Assembly (NCBI GenBank): GCA_029204225.1
Contig: CM055097.1
Span: forward strand, 51,186,195 to 51,250,194
Direction: 5' to 3'
From: Diphasiastrum complanatum
Lineage: Eukaryota; Streptophyta; Lycopodiopsida; Lycopodiales; Lycopodiaceae
Length of the DNA stretch: 64,000 nucleotides
The notes beneath the pieces were generated by a model, which was not told the origin of the DNA, searched no databases, and worked only from the letters and a program-made list of their open reading frames with translations. This document shows, one piece after another, positions 25,148 to 36,459 of the stretch (positions within the stretch are counted from its first letter, which is position 1; the number at the start of each line of letters is the position of its first letter). The position numbers were made by a program, and so were the translations under genes.

Positions 25148-26640
25148 CTAATCTGCTTTCGATATTTTTTCCAATGAAAGTTGCAACTTAGAATCATGCA
25201 ACAATTTTCTTCTTTCGTATGGATCCAATAGCTCATAGTTTTCATGCTTACTCAGATCAACATAAGCAGCATACACTGCAAAATGAGATGATCTGAGCAT
25301 GGACTTCACTGGTCCATATCCTAAAATTTTAACCACAATAGTTCTCTTTATAAAAACTATTTTATGCACCTTATTGAAATTATGTCCTTCAAGAAAATGA
25401 GACAGTGCCTTGATTGCCATAATCATAGTTTCACCATGTTGATAAAACTTTGAATGGGCAACTCTTATCTCATTATTCTTGAAGGACTTCATATAGTGCC
25501 CTAGTGCATGATCTCTTGAAAATTCTCCAGCAGAAGATCTCTGCCCTCCTCGACAAATTGCGAAATCATCAAGAAAAATTGTTTCCTGAAATGATAAAAA
25601 ACAAAGTAAGCTCCAGTATATAATCTGACATAACAAATCTAATAGTACTTGATAAGAGACAAAAACTTACGCATTCGACTTTGTCTTCTCTGATTACTGT
25701 CTCTCCATCAATATTATGTCCACCTTTCGATGTCAATATTGTTGGTGAATAGACAGTTGGCTGTGGAAACCAAGTTGACTTTGGATTCTAAGAAACTCCT
25801 CCTCAGAAGGTAGATCATCTTCTTTGTTGCGCATTTCCTCCACAACCATTTTCAAACAATCTTTTCTAAAACTTATCATTATGTACATCGTCAACACCAG
25901 GGAGAAGATCATTAGCATCAAAATCAATTATATCCGAAAATTCATCAAGCTCTTTGCTCAAAATACAAAGAGTCTCAGCTTCAGTGAAGTAAAAAAGATC
26001 CGATATATCCGATATTGTTAAAAGGAATTATTATATTATAAGTAGGCAAAGTGATCAAAGATTTATCAGAAGGAGAAAGGGTAGTGGGTGTTCTAGGGCC
26101 TATAAAAGTAGTCCTATTTTGAGTAGGATCAAAATCAGAACAATCATCTAAATTAATATTCGTATCAATAAAAAAAGTATCTATATCTACAATCTTTGAC
26201 TTTTCAAACTTTGTACCACTAGAAAAAGTTGCTTCAGAAGTGGAGGGCACAGCCTCCAAATCATCAGAAATATTTAACAAAAAAAAAAAAAAAACCAGAC
26301 TAAAAATCAACAAATCTACATTTTTTATTATGAATTGGGCACTTATCTACAGACGTGAAATCATTATGTACCTTGGTAAACATTCTATCAAGTTTAGCTT
26401 TATAGATATGCTTGTCGAGTGCCACCAGGTCTTGATAATGAATCATGTATTTATTCTGAGATCTGAATAGAGGAGTATTGAGTAGGGACTTAAATTTGAA
26501 ATATATCTCAGAAAATACCTCCACACCAGGGCCCTCAGTTATAGAAGGTAGAATAAAAAAAAAAGGAGGAAAAAGAGATTTGAAATAGTCCAACCTATCA
26601 GTAATATCAAATTCATTAAAAAAAAAAACAAACTGGATTC
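25148..26640 (-). pseudogene. Gene B, copy I: Cys-cluster acidic protein of unknown function
   Basis: Counterpart of 39069-40574. The N-terminal part holds DYFKSLF, a KLDRMFTKVHNDF helix and CPIHNKKC. An acidic middle (SDDLEAVPSTSEA, DCSDFDP) follows, then PSEEEFLRIQSQLGF. An intron at 25587-25670 separates the C-terminal exon (FLDDFAICRGGQR, ALGHYMKSFKNNEIRVAHSKF, MIMAIKALSHFLEGH). Frame breaks occur near 26300 and 25981. The gene is convergent with gene A, the stop codons being only about 60 bp apart. I do not recognise the family. The C-terminal block, with GHY and VAHSK/IAHSK, is the most conserved part. A partner of the gene A protein is possible by synteny only. Confidence 0.6.
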
Positions 26641-26682
26641 AAAATTAGACATTCAAAACAAAAATAACAGAAGTAAAGTTCC

Positions 26683-26918
26683 AAATATCGCTCTCAAGCG
26701 CAAACCATAGGTCAGACAAGCACGTCAATGCAACGTGCACTCGAGAGAGATATTTGAAGTTGGAGTATCGGATCCGAGCGCAAGAACACCGAGCAGAAAA
26801 GAAAAGAGATGCGAAGAATGCTTGAATGCGATACCGGACGATGCAGTATCGGATCCAAGCGCATAATAGTCAACGAAAGGTAATGAGAGCAAGCGGCGCA
26901 CTTGAAATCGATATCTGG
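26683..26918 (-). repeat. Motif array in the gene B leader, copy I
   Basis: Five or six diverged copies of a 17-20 bp motif in both orientations. They are ATATCGCTCTCAAGCGC (26686-26702), its inverse at 26736-26754, GTATCGGATCCGAGCGC (26765-26781), an inverse at 26821-26837, GTATCGGATCCAAGCGC (26846-26862) and an inverse at 26896-26916. They lie between the gene B TATA-like box (about 26960, minus) and its coding region. Confidence 0.75.
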
Positions 26919-26954
26919 AAAAGCAATCGTAAATTTGCGTGAAAATCCGAACCG

Positions 26955-27235
26955 AAAAAGACCTATTTATAAAAAAAATTTGTAATGAGTGTCAAAGGAA
27001 CACGTGTCAAATTGTGATTGGTTAAAATAAATGCGCCGTACCTAGAATGATTGATCTGACATCTGTCATGTGCGAGAATGACACACGTCAATATCGGACT
27101 CGCACACGTGTCTCAGTCCACGTGGCCTCATAATTGGATCATCATTGTCAGTACGGACATTCCATGTGGATTAATAATCTAATGGCACATGTCTTCACCG
27201 TCTTTTCACGCGTGCAAAAATTTCGTATATATAAG
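26955..27235. promoter_or_regulatory. Bidirectional promoter core, copy I
   Basis: CACGTG G-boxes are at 27001-27006, 27105-27110 and 27119-27124. To the right, CGTGCAAAAATTT (27211-27223) leads to TATATATAA (27226-27234), serving gene C. To the left, the minus strand reads acaaatttttttt then ttataaatagg near 26960, serving gene B. The same block recurs before gene B in copy II (38821-38842). Confidence 0.6.
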
Positions 27236-27282
27236 TCCTCAGAATTTTCATTTTTTTTCGCAAAATTTTTGCTTTTAGCTCT

Positions 27283-27385
27283 CGATATTGCTCTCAAGCG
27301 CGCTCTTTCACCGTTAAGCTTCTGCCCTCTCACAGTGCGCTTGAGTCCGATATCGCTGGTTGTTCAATATCGCTTTCGAACGCAC
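27283..27385 (+). repeat. Motif array in the gene C leader, copy I
   Basis: Three copies in alternating orientation: CGATATTGCTCTCAAGCGC (27283-27301), an inverse, GCGCTTGAGTCCGATATCG (27337-27355), and AATATCGCTTTCGAACGC (27366-27383). The first two form an inverted repeat with arms of about 20 bp around a loop of about 35 nt. They lie between the TATA box and the ATG at 27404. Confidence 0.75.
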
Positions 27386-27403
27386 ATCTCTTTTCTTCAA
27401 ATA

Positions 27404-27950
27404 ATGCCAGCACCTCCAGAGACCTACCTTTGGATAGAACCAATGTGCCTACTACCTCTAGGAGGAAAAAAAAACCGCCTGTCCCCAAGAAGGCTGGATC
27501 TCAAAGGTTAGTTGTTTCCCTTCCTCCTAGACGTATCCCGACCAAGAGACCCCGTGTCTTCTTGAGCTCTGAGTCAGATGCTGGAGAATTTGACTCAGAT
27601 CAAGAATCTTCACCCAGTCCTCCTCTTGTTATTCGTCCAGCTCCTCCGTAGGTTTCATCACCAAAATCGTTGATTACCCAAGAGGAACTAGACAAAATAA
27701 CAGAGGAAGGCAATTTTGTTCAAGATGCATATCTTATTTTATATGATAAAAAAGAAACAAAAGTCCTTCCTAATACAGAGGAAGGCAATTTTGTAGCAGA
27801 TATTCCTCTTGTCTTAAAAGACATTGAGGCCTTCCCAAAACAGAGGAGGGTGAGATTATAAAAGGAACTATTGCCTTATTAGTTTCTAATACTGATATAA
27901 AAAATATAGAAAAATTGACTGAATAGAGATCTATTTGTAAATAGAGAGAC
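27404..27950 (+). pseudogene. Gene C, copy I: N-terminal part only, without histone domain
   Basis: This starts in the linker region of the ULP1 gene. A PLDRTNVPT block and a Lys/Arg/Pro-rich stretch (RRKKKPPVPKKA) match PVDRTDLST and APKRAPKKAK of copy II, followed by an acidic Ser-rich stretch (SSESDAGEFDSDQE). It then passes a stop at 27649 and continues as an EEGNFV-containing segment with a tandem echo (TEEGNFVQDA, TEEGNFVADI) ending LTE. That last part resembles the tail at 45210-45370 of copy III. No protease catalytic residues and no histone fold occur here. A one-base frame change lies near 27430. The rest of the gene is lost. Confidence 0.5.
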
Positions 27951-28182
27951 ATCAAAGTGCCACCCATTTATCTTTATTAAAGAGAAGATTTGCATCCTCT
28001 TACTTCCTACACTTTCTTGACTACTATGATTGAAGGATCTGAAAAGACAGTATGGACTATTGCACTCACATCACATGTGGGATACCCCCACCTTAAGGAT
28101 TTATTGTGTTCTATGTGGTGATGCAAATTGTGCAAGTAGATAATGGTTGGAAAGCTATTTGAGTGTAGATTTAGGTGCAAGA
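27951..28182. other. Junction segment with a short copia linker match
   Basis: Near 28015-28045, ttcttgactactatg plus ttgaag matches the integrase-RT linker of Copia-1 at about 17605. Otherwise nothing is recognisable. Confidence 0.35.
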
Positions 28183-28830
28183 TGTGAAGGATCTCAGATC
28201 ATTAAGATCCAATCCATTTGAAAGATCTTTGGTTAGAAAGAAAAATACACTATCAATCTCACCAATGTAGAAAAATCAGCATCTACACACAAAATGAGAT
28301 GCAAACACTAATAGAACTTGATCAAAATTGAATGAAATGATAAAGTATTGTTTCTATCCATACAAAACTAGCAAGATACTGCATTTCGCATATGTGGATC
28401 CAAAAATAGCAAATATAGATCATTCTACACACAAAATTGCATGCAATCACAAGTATAGTGCACCAATGGATAGTAGAACCCAAGAGAACCATGTATAAGC
28501 ATGAAATGAGATACAGAAGAGAGAATATCACTCTCTCCATGATTTACATCCTTTTATAACAGGTCCAAACCCTATGTGGCCACTTGGCTTTCCCTCAAAA
28601 TTTCTAACCCTAATATTTTTTGGTCTACATTCAAAGTACCCAACATTCAAATTTGAATCTACTCAAACTCGCCTTCTAACTTTTCCACACTTTCAAAGAG
28701 TGTTTATTCAAATGACATTTAGACTAATGAACTTTGAAAAGTCAATCTCTAAGTCTAAAAACAAAGTTGGCCTCTATATGCCAAATATGGAAATATAGCA
28801 AATATGATCAAACTAGTTCAATCTTTCACA
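28183..28830 (-). repeat. 3' LTR of Copia-2
   Basis: 648 bp, tgtgaaggatctcag to atctttcaca. Its first about 110 bp match 31800-31911 at about 95% by eye. Confidence 0.85.
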
Positions 28831-28839
28831 CTCCCTCTT

Positions 28840-31195
28840 CAACTAGTTCTAGCATGGACTTTGATAACACTCCAAGTGATGTCTTATGCTTCATGAACAA
28901 TTCCTTTCCCAATTCTTTGATGAAGGTATCAGCTACACATTACCTTGAGGACACATGTTGAAGCTCCACCTCTACAATGACTTGCTCCCTCATAAAATGT
29001 TGCAATATCATTTCAATGAGCAATGAAGAATCACATAGAATGTAAATGAGATGATTCCACCATGCTTCCAACTTTGAACTCTCTAAAAAAATATAGCAAA
29101 CAGACAATAAATGTGAGTGATCAACATTTTCTTGGATGTCTCCTTCTTCTTTGTCCTTTGTTACCATGTATCCACCATGACACTCCATGAATGAGTCTCC
29201 ATCTCCTTCTTGCCATAAGATACCATCATACCTTGATGACTTGAGCATGAATGCTTTACTCACCTCACTATATCTAAAAAAAATACCTCTTATTAAAGAA
29301 GAATCCTCCTTGGTCCTATCATCAAGAGTAATGTTGACATAGCATGTGTATCCAAAGGTTAGAAAGTTGACACTCAGCCTCCTCTTGAATAGCATCTCAA
29401 AAGGTGTCCTTCCATCCAAAATAGCACTCGGCCACCTATTGCACAAGAAATTGGCACACAACGAAGCTTGATCACAAAATGGTTTGTCAAGATTAGCACT
29501 TAACCTCATATCTTCAGCACTTTCACATAAAGTCCTTCCTTTCAGCCACTCCATTTTGTCGTGGGGTCCTTGAGGTTGTATACTCTCTCTTGATCCTATG
29601 CTCATCACAAAAGGCCTTGAACTTGGTAGATATGTACTCACCACCATTGTCACTCCTTAAGCACTTGATCCTTGTGGAAAATTGGTTCTCCCTTGCATTC
29701 TTGAACTTGATAAAGACATCATACACTTCATCCTTGCTCTTTAGTAGATAGATCCAACAAAATCTACTAAAATCATCAATGAATGCTACATACATCTTAG
29801 CTCCACTATTGCTAATTGTAGTGAATCCATAAATATCTGAATGTACAAGTTGAAAAGGCTTTGTAGATCTAGATAGAGATCTAGTATAAGGTAGTCTATG
29901 TGACTTAGACAAATCACAAGACTCGCAAACATGTTTGATGCCACTTAAGGAACTTGGAAGACCTATCACAATCTTCTTCCTAGCCATTACCTCAACGACT
30001 TATCCTTCCTTTTGATCATACAAACATCTCCATCAAACTCCACCTTGAGGCCTTTACTTAGAATTTGACTCACACTAAGCAAATTCTTGGTAATAGATGA
30101 AATAAACAAGACATCCTCCAAATGAACATTCCTATTTGTAGAGAGAGAAATATGAATTGTGCCAATTCCTTTGATTTCACACTCACCATCATTGGCCATC
30201 TAGATCACCCTCTTGTCATCTACATGTGCCACAAAGAAGTGAAGTACTCTTTGTGAATGGTCATGTGTGAACTTGCTCCACTATCAATCCACCAAGGATC
30301 TAGATATCCATCATTAACAAGAATACATGAAGATATCACAAAAGCATCATCATTTGCATCTTGAACATCCAAACCATCCTCATCAAGAGTAAGATTACCT
30401 TGCTTTTCTCCTTGATCTCTCTTCTTCTTGTAGAACTCACTTGCAAAGTGTTCTTTGATGCCACAATAGAAGCACTTGAACTTTGATCTATCCTTCTTTT
30501 TGCCACATGAAGAAGCATCCACTTGATCTTGCCCTTCAGACCACTTATTTTTGGTTCTGCCCTTGAATTTGCCCTTTGTGAACATAGCATCCTCTTGAAG
30601 TGTCAATGTAAATCCACCTCTTGCTTGAAGCCTATATTCTTCATTGATCAAGATCTCTTGAAGATCCATCAAACTTGGCAAAGTCTTTTGAATAGCAATA
30701 CTTTGAACAATGTTAGCATGAGCATCCAACAAGCCATTAAGAATCACTTGAATAAACTTTCTTTCCTTAATGCTTTCATCAATGCAAGCCAACTCATCAT
30801 TCAATGATTTCATCCTCAAAACAAAAGTACTTGGGCTCTTCATTCTTTTGCAAACAAGAAAAGATTTGCCTTCTTAGAGTCAACACTCTAGAAGAAGACT
30901 TGGATTCATAGAGCTTCTTCAATGAATCCCAAGCTTCCAAAGATGATGTGCACTTACCAACTCTCTTGAGAAGCTCATTGGTAACATTCATCTAAATCAT
31001 GTGTAAAGCCTTCTTGGCCCTCTTGCCATACCTCACTTGATCTTGTTGTGTTGCTGGTCTCTCCTCCAAACCTACAACAATATCCAAAACATCATTCATC
31101 TCAAGAAGTCATTCCATCCTCACTTTCCACAATGAATAGTTGCTTGAGGTAAGCCTATCATTGGCTTCCAACATGACTCCAATTGAGGTTGCCAT
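28840..31195 (-). pseudogene. Copia-2 gag-protease-integrase with RT deletion
   Basis: Read on the minus strand, gag spans about 31195-30300 with a damaged zinc knuckle, CFYCGIKEHFASEF, whose last Cys is Phe. Protease WIDSGASSHM lies near 30290-30260. Integrase (29987 downward) shows CESCDLSKSH, LVHSDIYGF, FIDDFSRFCW, RSDNGGEYIS and RTPRQNGVAERK. After the linker (GYMVTKDKEE) the frame runs directly into VELQHVSS, the end of RNase H. RT and most of RNase H, roughly 1.5 kb, are gone. Frame changes occur near 30830, 30205, 29985 and 29530. Any mobility would depend on RT from another copia. Confidence 0.85.
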
Positions 31196-31786
31196 GTAGC
31201 AATGACCTGATTTTCGTTTTCAACCTGTTTCAATGCACAAGGCACTCCTTTGGACAACAACAAATGCTTTAAAAAAAAATCACTAGGATTTGAAACTATC
31301 TCAACAATTCTCTTCTAGCACTTATACCAAGCAAATCAACACATAGAATCATGGAATCTTGATCAACCTATGATCTATCCTCAATCTAATAACTTTTGAC
31401 ACATCCTAAGATTGAAACACACTCAAATGAAGTCCAACAACCTCACTATCTTGAGATCCAATCAAAATTAGGGTTTTGTCAAAATCACAAAAGATTGACT
31501 ATTCCAAATCTACAAATGCTAAAATTTTGATTATGCAATCTAATAGCCACCACGAAGGGTAGTTCAATGATCCAAAAATTGGCCAAATCTAGTATGTGAA
31601 ATTAAAAATTGGAATTGATCAAGTTTGAAAACCTATACAGGGTTTTGATCTACAAAAGATCCAATCTACAAAAGCAGAAAACTCGATTTTGGTGTAGAAT
31701 CCCCTCTTAGACTACCATGCTCTAGTCTTGATATCTTCACCAAATCATTGATAGATCTGATTTTCTCCTTCATAACCTGAAACACA

Positions 31787-31799
31787 AGCTCTGATACCA
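31787..31799 (-). other. Primer-binding site of Copia-2
   Basis: The plus strand reads agctctgatacca, the complement of TGGTATCAGAGCT, abutting the LTR at 31800. Confidence 0.85.
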
Positions 31800-31911
31800 T
31801 GTGAAGGATTTCAGATCATTAAGATCCAATCCACTTAAAAGATCTTTGGTTAGAAAGAGAAATACACTACCAATCTCACCAATGTAGAAAAATCAGCATC
31901 TACACACAAAA
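31800..31911 (-). repeat. Truncated 5' LTR of Copia-2
   Basis: It matches 28183-28295 and then ends abruptly at acacacaaaat, where Copia-3-type LTR sequence begins. Confidence 0.8.
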
Positions 31912-32018
31912 TCGATGATGATTGATCGTGAAAGAAACGCAAAACAATACAATTCAGATCCTAGATCTGATAGCCTTTTGGCTATGTCAGATTATGACAA
32001 GGTACGCTCTGATACCAT

Positions 32019-32890
32019 TGATGATGATCGATCGCGAAAGAAACGCGAAACAATACAATTCGAATGGATTTCATATATGATTGTTGGTCATTGCTAACTG
32101 CTGTATCATTCCTACAGTCCTCCAAAATGTAGACAGACACTGCTGATCTACTTTTTGATTAACATAGCATTCAACGAAATTCAAACCAAGGTGTGGAATT
32201 AAATGAACAAGTGAATCAGACACACGAATAGTAAAAGACTGATTTACATTCAAGATCAGACAAGATAAGAGTGATATGTGTGCAATGTCTACAAAATCAT
32301 CTATTGATTTTTTTGATTCTTCAAGCATTGCATGTAGATCCACGCAATGCATTGGTGTGAGAGAAATACAGTTATCATATCTCACTTACTAGCGGACTTG
32401 TGGATCTACAAATCCTATGCAAAATTGTCTCGCACATAAATCGACTCATATTCTATATTTTTGTCTTCTTGCTTACTAGCGTTAGACTTCGTATATCATG
32501 CATCAACCAGAAGGTATATAGTCACATCGTGTAACTTCTAGATTAGAGTGATTAAACATATACAACTAATCACAAATTACAAGAGTGGCAGATTAGCCAC
32601 GACCTAGAGTATATCTGCTAATGTCATGATATCAGATCATAAGTCTGTACTTCTTGGTACTTGCATGATCTTGTTGGTCCTTTTTGGAGTGTGAGGGCAG
32701 AAAAGGTGTCGCGACGATTTTTGTGTCACTTCGAGTCATTTCACTTTCGAGTCGTCTGACTTTCTCCTACTGTATCACGAAAAATTCTCTTTCGCAAATT
32801 TTTTGCATTCATGTCTTTTGGTCAAGTTGTTCGTGAACATTTTCACTTCGTGTCATTTGACTTTTGCATTCGCAAACATTTTCGTCAGAG
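32019..32890 (-). repeat. LTR of Copia-3
   Basis: It begins tgatgatgatcgatcgcg directly after a primer-site complement (tctgatacca). Its inner part, 32400-32700, matches 44090-44390 (acaagagtggcagattagccacga and flanks). The same LTR end sequence is repeated at 31912, giving an LTR-internal-LTR arrangement. A 104-codon frame at 32071-32385 inside it has no recognisable domain. Confidence 0.55.
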
Positions 32891-32934
32891 TGAGGGCTGA
32901 AAGCTAGCAAAGCTTTGGTAATAGAAATGTTTTG

Positions 32935-33760
32935 TTTCTTCAGCTCTCAAAGCATGATAGCTTGACGACTCCAAGACTACTCCTTTGTCTCTCAAAAAGT
33001 CCTTTATCTAGAGCCTTTGTGAAGATGTCAGCAACCATGTCTTTCATTCCAATGAAGGTGGTTTGCAGCATCTTTCTCTCACTTAGATCTCTGATCAAAG
33101 TGGTACTTGATCGCGATGTGTTTTGTTCTTGAGTGGAACACATGATCTTTCGTCAGATGTATTGCAGATGTGTTATCCATCTGCAAAACCAGAGGCTCAT
33201 TTCTTGTTTCACCCAATTCGTCCAAGAACTACTTGAGCCAGATTATTTCATAGGCCATCTTCGTTGATGCAACATACTCTGCTTCACAGGATGATTGAGC
33301 CACGATGGTCTTGTTGACCCAAAGAATTTCCGCTCTTGACACGATGGTGCATCCTCCTGAGAGAAGGTTTAAGAGTAGTCAATACCATATCTTTGAGAAA
33401 ATCCCTTCGCTATTAGTCTTGTATTATATCTCAAGAAATTCCCATATGGTCCATACTTGAGCTTGAAAACCCATTTGCATTTGATAGTGTTGCGCTTATG
33501 TGGTAATGGCTGCAACATCCATACTTGGCTCTTCCTCATGGATGTTATCTCTTTGTTCATGGCTTGGATCAATTTGTCCTTCTCTGGACATTCAATCGCC
33601 TCCTCGAAAGTTTGTAGTTTGCCACTGAATCCACAGAACTCTTATGATGTAGAAGCAGAGCTGCCTAACATGTATCTTGCTGGCGTTCTTCATGGTCTTG
33701 TCACACTTGATCTACAGACAGGAGTACCTTCAGGTGATATAGATTACCTTTTTTTCAGCC
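32935..33760 (-). pseudogene. Copia-3 RNase H and RT fragments
   Basis: On the minus strand, an RT N-terminal piece (KRNTIKCKWVFKLKYG, LIAKGFSQRYGIDYS, 33572-33369) is joined directly to the RNase H end. That end reads SCEAEYVAS, IIWLKQFLDELGE, then DMVADIFTKALDKGLFE, ending near 32940. The RT catalytic centre is deleted and integrase is absent. A frame change lies near 33140. Confidence 0.8.
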
Positions 33761-34029
33761 TTGAGTGATCAGGGTACTGGTACTGGCATCAACTACATTG
33801 CATGCTTTATAAAAAAACCACACGCATCCCTACATAAGCTATTCTTGCCACAGAAAGCAAGTCTTGCTACAGTGTAGGCACAAACAGAACGTCTTCGAGT
33901 TGTCTGTCCCTACCATTGGTGTTGAGCCCCCACTGTGAACCAATACCGTCCACTTGATGTTTAGATCCATCTCCAAGAACAATGAATCTTGAAGGACCTA
34001 CACTTCTGAAATCAGACATAATTCATTTT

Positions 34030-34440
34030 GATGTCACAAAGTGTGAGGTGGCTCTTGAATCTAGGATCACCTCATGTGTGTCAGACGTTGACATTGCACA
34101 TAGATCTACACAAATATAGGTGGTCGAACAATTTTTGTTTGATCTCTCTTCGCCCATTTTTGAGCTCTTAGGCTTGTCGACATAGGATGAATTGTTGCTG
34201 TCCTCTTGTCTGTTCTGTGCTTATTTGTTTCTTGGGTTCAGGTGACAATTCATGGTTGGATGACCCTTCTTGTGGCAGTGGATACACTCAATCTTTGGAT
34301 TGAGCCAACATGTATCAACTGTGTGCCCATCTCTTTTGCATCTCATGCAAGTCTTCTTTTCTCCACCTTGCTGTTTTGACATTCCTTTGCTCTTCTAGTT
34401 ACCTTTGCTGGTCCCCTATGCTTGCTGATCACGATCCTCT
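34030..34440 (-). pseudogene. Copia-3 gag (two zinc knuckles) and protease start
   Basis: Two CCHC knuckles are visible on the minus strand, CMRCKRDGHTVDTC (about 34317-34358) and CIHCHKKGHPTMNC (about 34240-34282). A damaged protease motif follows, ILDSRATSHF, in which the usual Gly of DSGA is Arg. One stop lies between. The upstream gag is cut off at 34445. Confidence 0.75.
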
Positions 34441-34910
34441 TAAGCATTAGAGGAGTTCTCAATATCAAAAAGACCCTTTGTAATGATACTTTTATTTTTT
34501 TTCTTTAGTTTCCACCGTCACCAGGCCCAATCAAAATGCACAGATTTGAAATCTACATAACGTAGTTCAAATTAACTAAAAAATAAAAAAGCAATATAGA
34601 TAACTTTGAAATTTGTGTCTGGGCAGCATGGACGTATCCCATTGGTTTCTTCTTCCTGCCCGACACGTGCTAATCTGCCCGACGTCAATACCTCAAGTTA
34701 AATCTACTTGACTATGCTGGTTAGTATAATGAAATTTTCTAACTATACTAGTTACAGTTATAGAAATATAGTATGTACAGTTACATAAAATATGGTATAC
34801 GCAGTAACTGTGACTATGTTGGCATTCACATTAGATTAAATGTGATACGAAAAATTGAAATTAAGTATCATATCAGAGAGATTTTTTGCACCCAAGCTTT
34901 GAAAATAGCA

Positions 34911-36120
34911 ATGGCAAGGAGACCCAGATCTACAATCGATTCTGTGATTCTTTACAATGAGAAAGATGAAGCTGATAACTGGAAGCCAACAAAATATATG
35001 AAGAACTCATGGGTATTGCTGCATCCATCCTCAAAGGACAATTTTCAACAAAAGAAAAGAGCAAAAATGACCTACAAATCTTATTGGAAAGCAAAAATTT
35101 TGGAGTTTAAGACTACCTCGGGAGGTCAAATCATATCAGAAGTCTTAGTATAGCATGTATATATGCATTCAAAAATCAAAGTACATGATATCAATCCTCA
35201 TGATCATCAAAAATGTAATTGTAGGTATATCAAAACATATGCACTCTACAACAATCATAAGTGATTTTCTTTATTGATGCTCTTCAGATTATGATTTAAA
35301 TGCTTCAACATTGTTTTTTTCTTTCAGATTTATATCCATCATGCATAAGTGAATGGGAGCCCGCACAATCACTTGCAGGAATATCAGACGTGATTCACTC
35401 TGATGTTGGAAAGCTGCAATACAGAGGAAGAAGTCCAAAGAAACTTGCAGATTGTGGTATCTATTTTTATGAATCTTTATATACGCCACAAACAGATGGA
35501 GGTTTTGGCAAGCTTGAAGCAATTCCATTGCCTAGTTTTCAAAGTGATGAGTGGCCTACTCCTGACAGCATTGTTTCTGAATCCTTCAGATGCAAGCTAC
35601 TAATTGCTATTAGAAATGCTATGAAGATAAGCACAAGCTCAAAAATTGTTCACCTAAGTTGGTATATCTCATTACATATATTTGCTGATTTTTTCTCGAG
35701 TGCTAGTGTTCGTAGGACACCAACTTTATTTGTTTGCAAGAATTTATCAGATGAGACTTTGTCAGATCTCATGGATTAAGGCTTGGATAATAAAACAAAT
35801 AATGACATAGAATGCAGGATTAAAAAGCCCTCAATGATCTTTCGTTATCATATCAAAAAGCAAATGCTCAGTCTCACATTTAGCTACCAGAGATACAAGA
35901 AAATTGAAGGTACATGGCTACCACTGGATCAAGACTTTGAACTAAATGGTCACACAAACCGAATGGAGATAAGCATTATCTACAATGAGAAATATTTTAC
36001 TATGGTTGAGGTGGAAGAACATTGGAAGCTTGATTTTATCAGAACATAGCTCATGTTATTACAAACCAATCTACCAACATATTTCAGATTTATCATCAAC
36101 GAAAGACTCGTAAGTACTTT
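34911..36120 (+). pseudogene. Gene D, copy II: unknown basic protein, BAH-like at most
   Basis: Exon 1 is 34911-35220. The intron 35221-35327 (GTAGGTAT...CTTTCAG) is shared with copy IV, whose donor is the better GTAAGTAT. Exon 2 starts at 35328. The N-terminus MARRPRST precedes a region (SWVLLHPSSKDNF, YWKAKILEFKT, EVLVQHVYMHS) with the feel of a BAH-type reader domain; this is a weak guess. The central part has PLPSFQSDEW and HIFADFFSSASVRR. The C-terminal part has FRYHIKKQML and VEVEEHWKLDFIRT. Three in-frame stops, at 35151, 35777 and 36047, occur where copy IV has Gln, Gln and Glu. It converges on gene C. Confidence 0.55.
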
Positions 36121-36459
36121 ATGTTTATTGCCATGTCAAAATAGAACAAAATAATAGACAATGTCATGATTTACAATTGCACATTCACTAATATTTGTCA
36201 TGTCACATATGTGAAAAAGACGGGAGCTGATAACGTGCTGCAAAGATCTACCTACAACAATCACCATTGTGGGAGAACAATAGTTTCAAATAAACTTTAG
36301 TAGAAATCTGTGTATACACTCTTCCATTCAATAAATGAAAGCCCAAGTTGGGCATCAGTACATGTATTTTGTGCTCCCAAATTCATAAAGTGGAGCAGCA
36401 TTTGATATATAAATGTATATTTTTCTATGAATTCAATACATGTATTTTTTTTCTATGCT

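Larger units (their letters stand above)
21948..27950 (+). mobile_element. Four-gene DNA element, copy I (genes A, B, and 5' part of C)
   Basis: A 6-kb segment carries gene A (+), gene B (-), a divergent promoter region and the first part of gene C (+). All of it recurs, diverged and inverted, at 34445-43640. The left limit is inferred from CATTAGAGAA at 21948, which resembles CATTAGAGGA at the opposite end of copies II and IV. That gives a possible short terminal inverted repeat. The right part is lost beyond about 27950. The class is unknown: no LTR or RT is associated, so a DNA element is inferred. Confidence 0.6.
28183..31911 (-). mobile_element. Copia-2: minus-strand copia element lacking RT
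   Basis: 3' LTR 28183-28830, internal region 28831-31786, primer site 31787-31799 and a truncated 5' LTR 31800-31911. LTR ends are TGTGAAGG and CTTTCACA. The PPT complement ctccctcttc follows the left LTR. The internal region keeps gag, protease and integrase, but jumps from the integrase-RT linker straight to the last part of RNase H. Confidence 0.85.
31912..34444 (-). mobile_element. Copia-3: broken minus-strand copia, left part
   Basis: Left to right: an LTR-end fragment (31912-31958), a short piece with a primer site at 32007-32018, an LTR (32019 to about 32890), RNase H and RT remnants, and gag/protease at 34030-34440. It stops at 34445, where the four-gene element copy II starts. A homologous LTR piece lies beyond copy II at 44050-44500, so copy II probably landed inside this copia. 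Confidence 0.65.

Noticed and set aside
27134-27511. 125-codon frame across the copy I promoter
   Set aside because: It spans the TATA box and motif array and is not kept in copy II; the true start is the ATG at 27404 with a later frame change.
32071-32385. 104-codon open frame on the minus strand
   Set aside because: It lies inside the Copia-3 LTR, has no recognisable domain and its homologous LTR at 44050 does not keep it.
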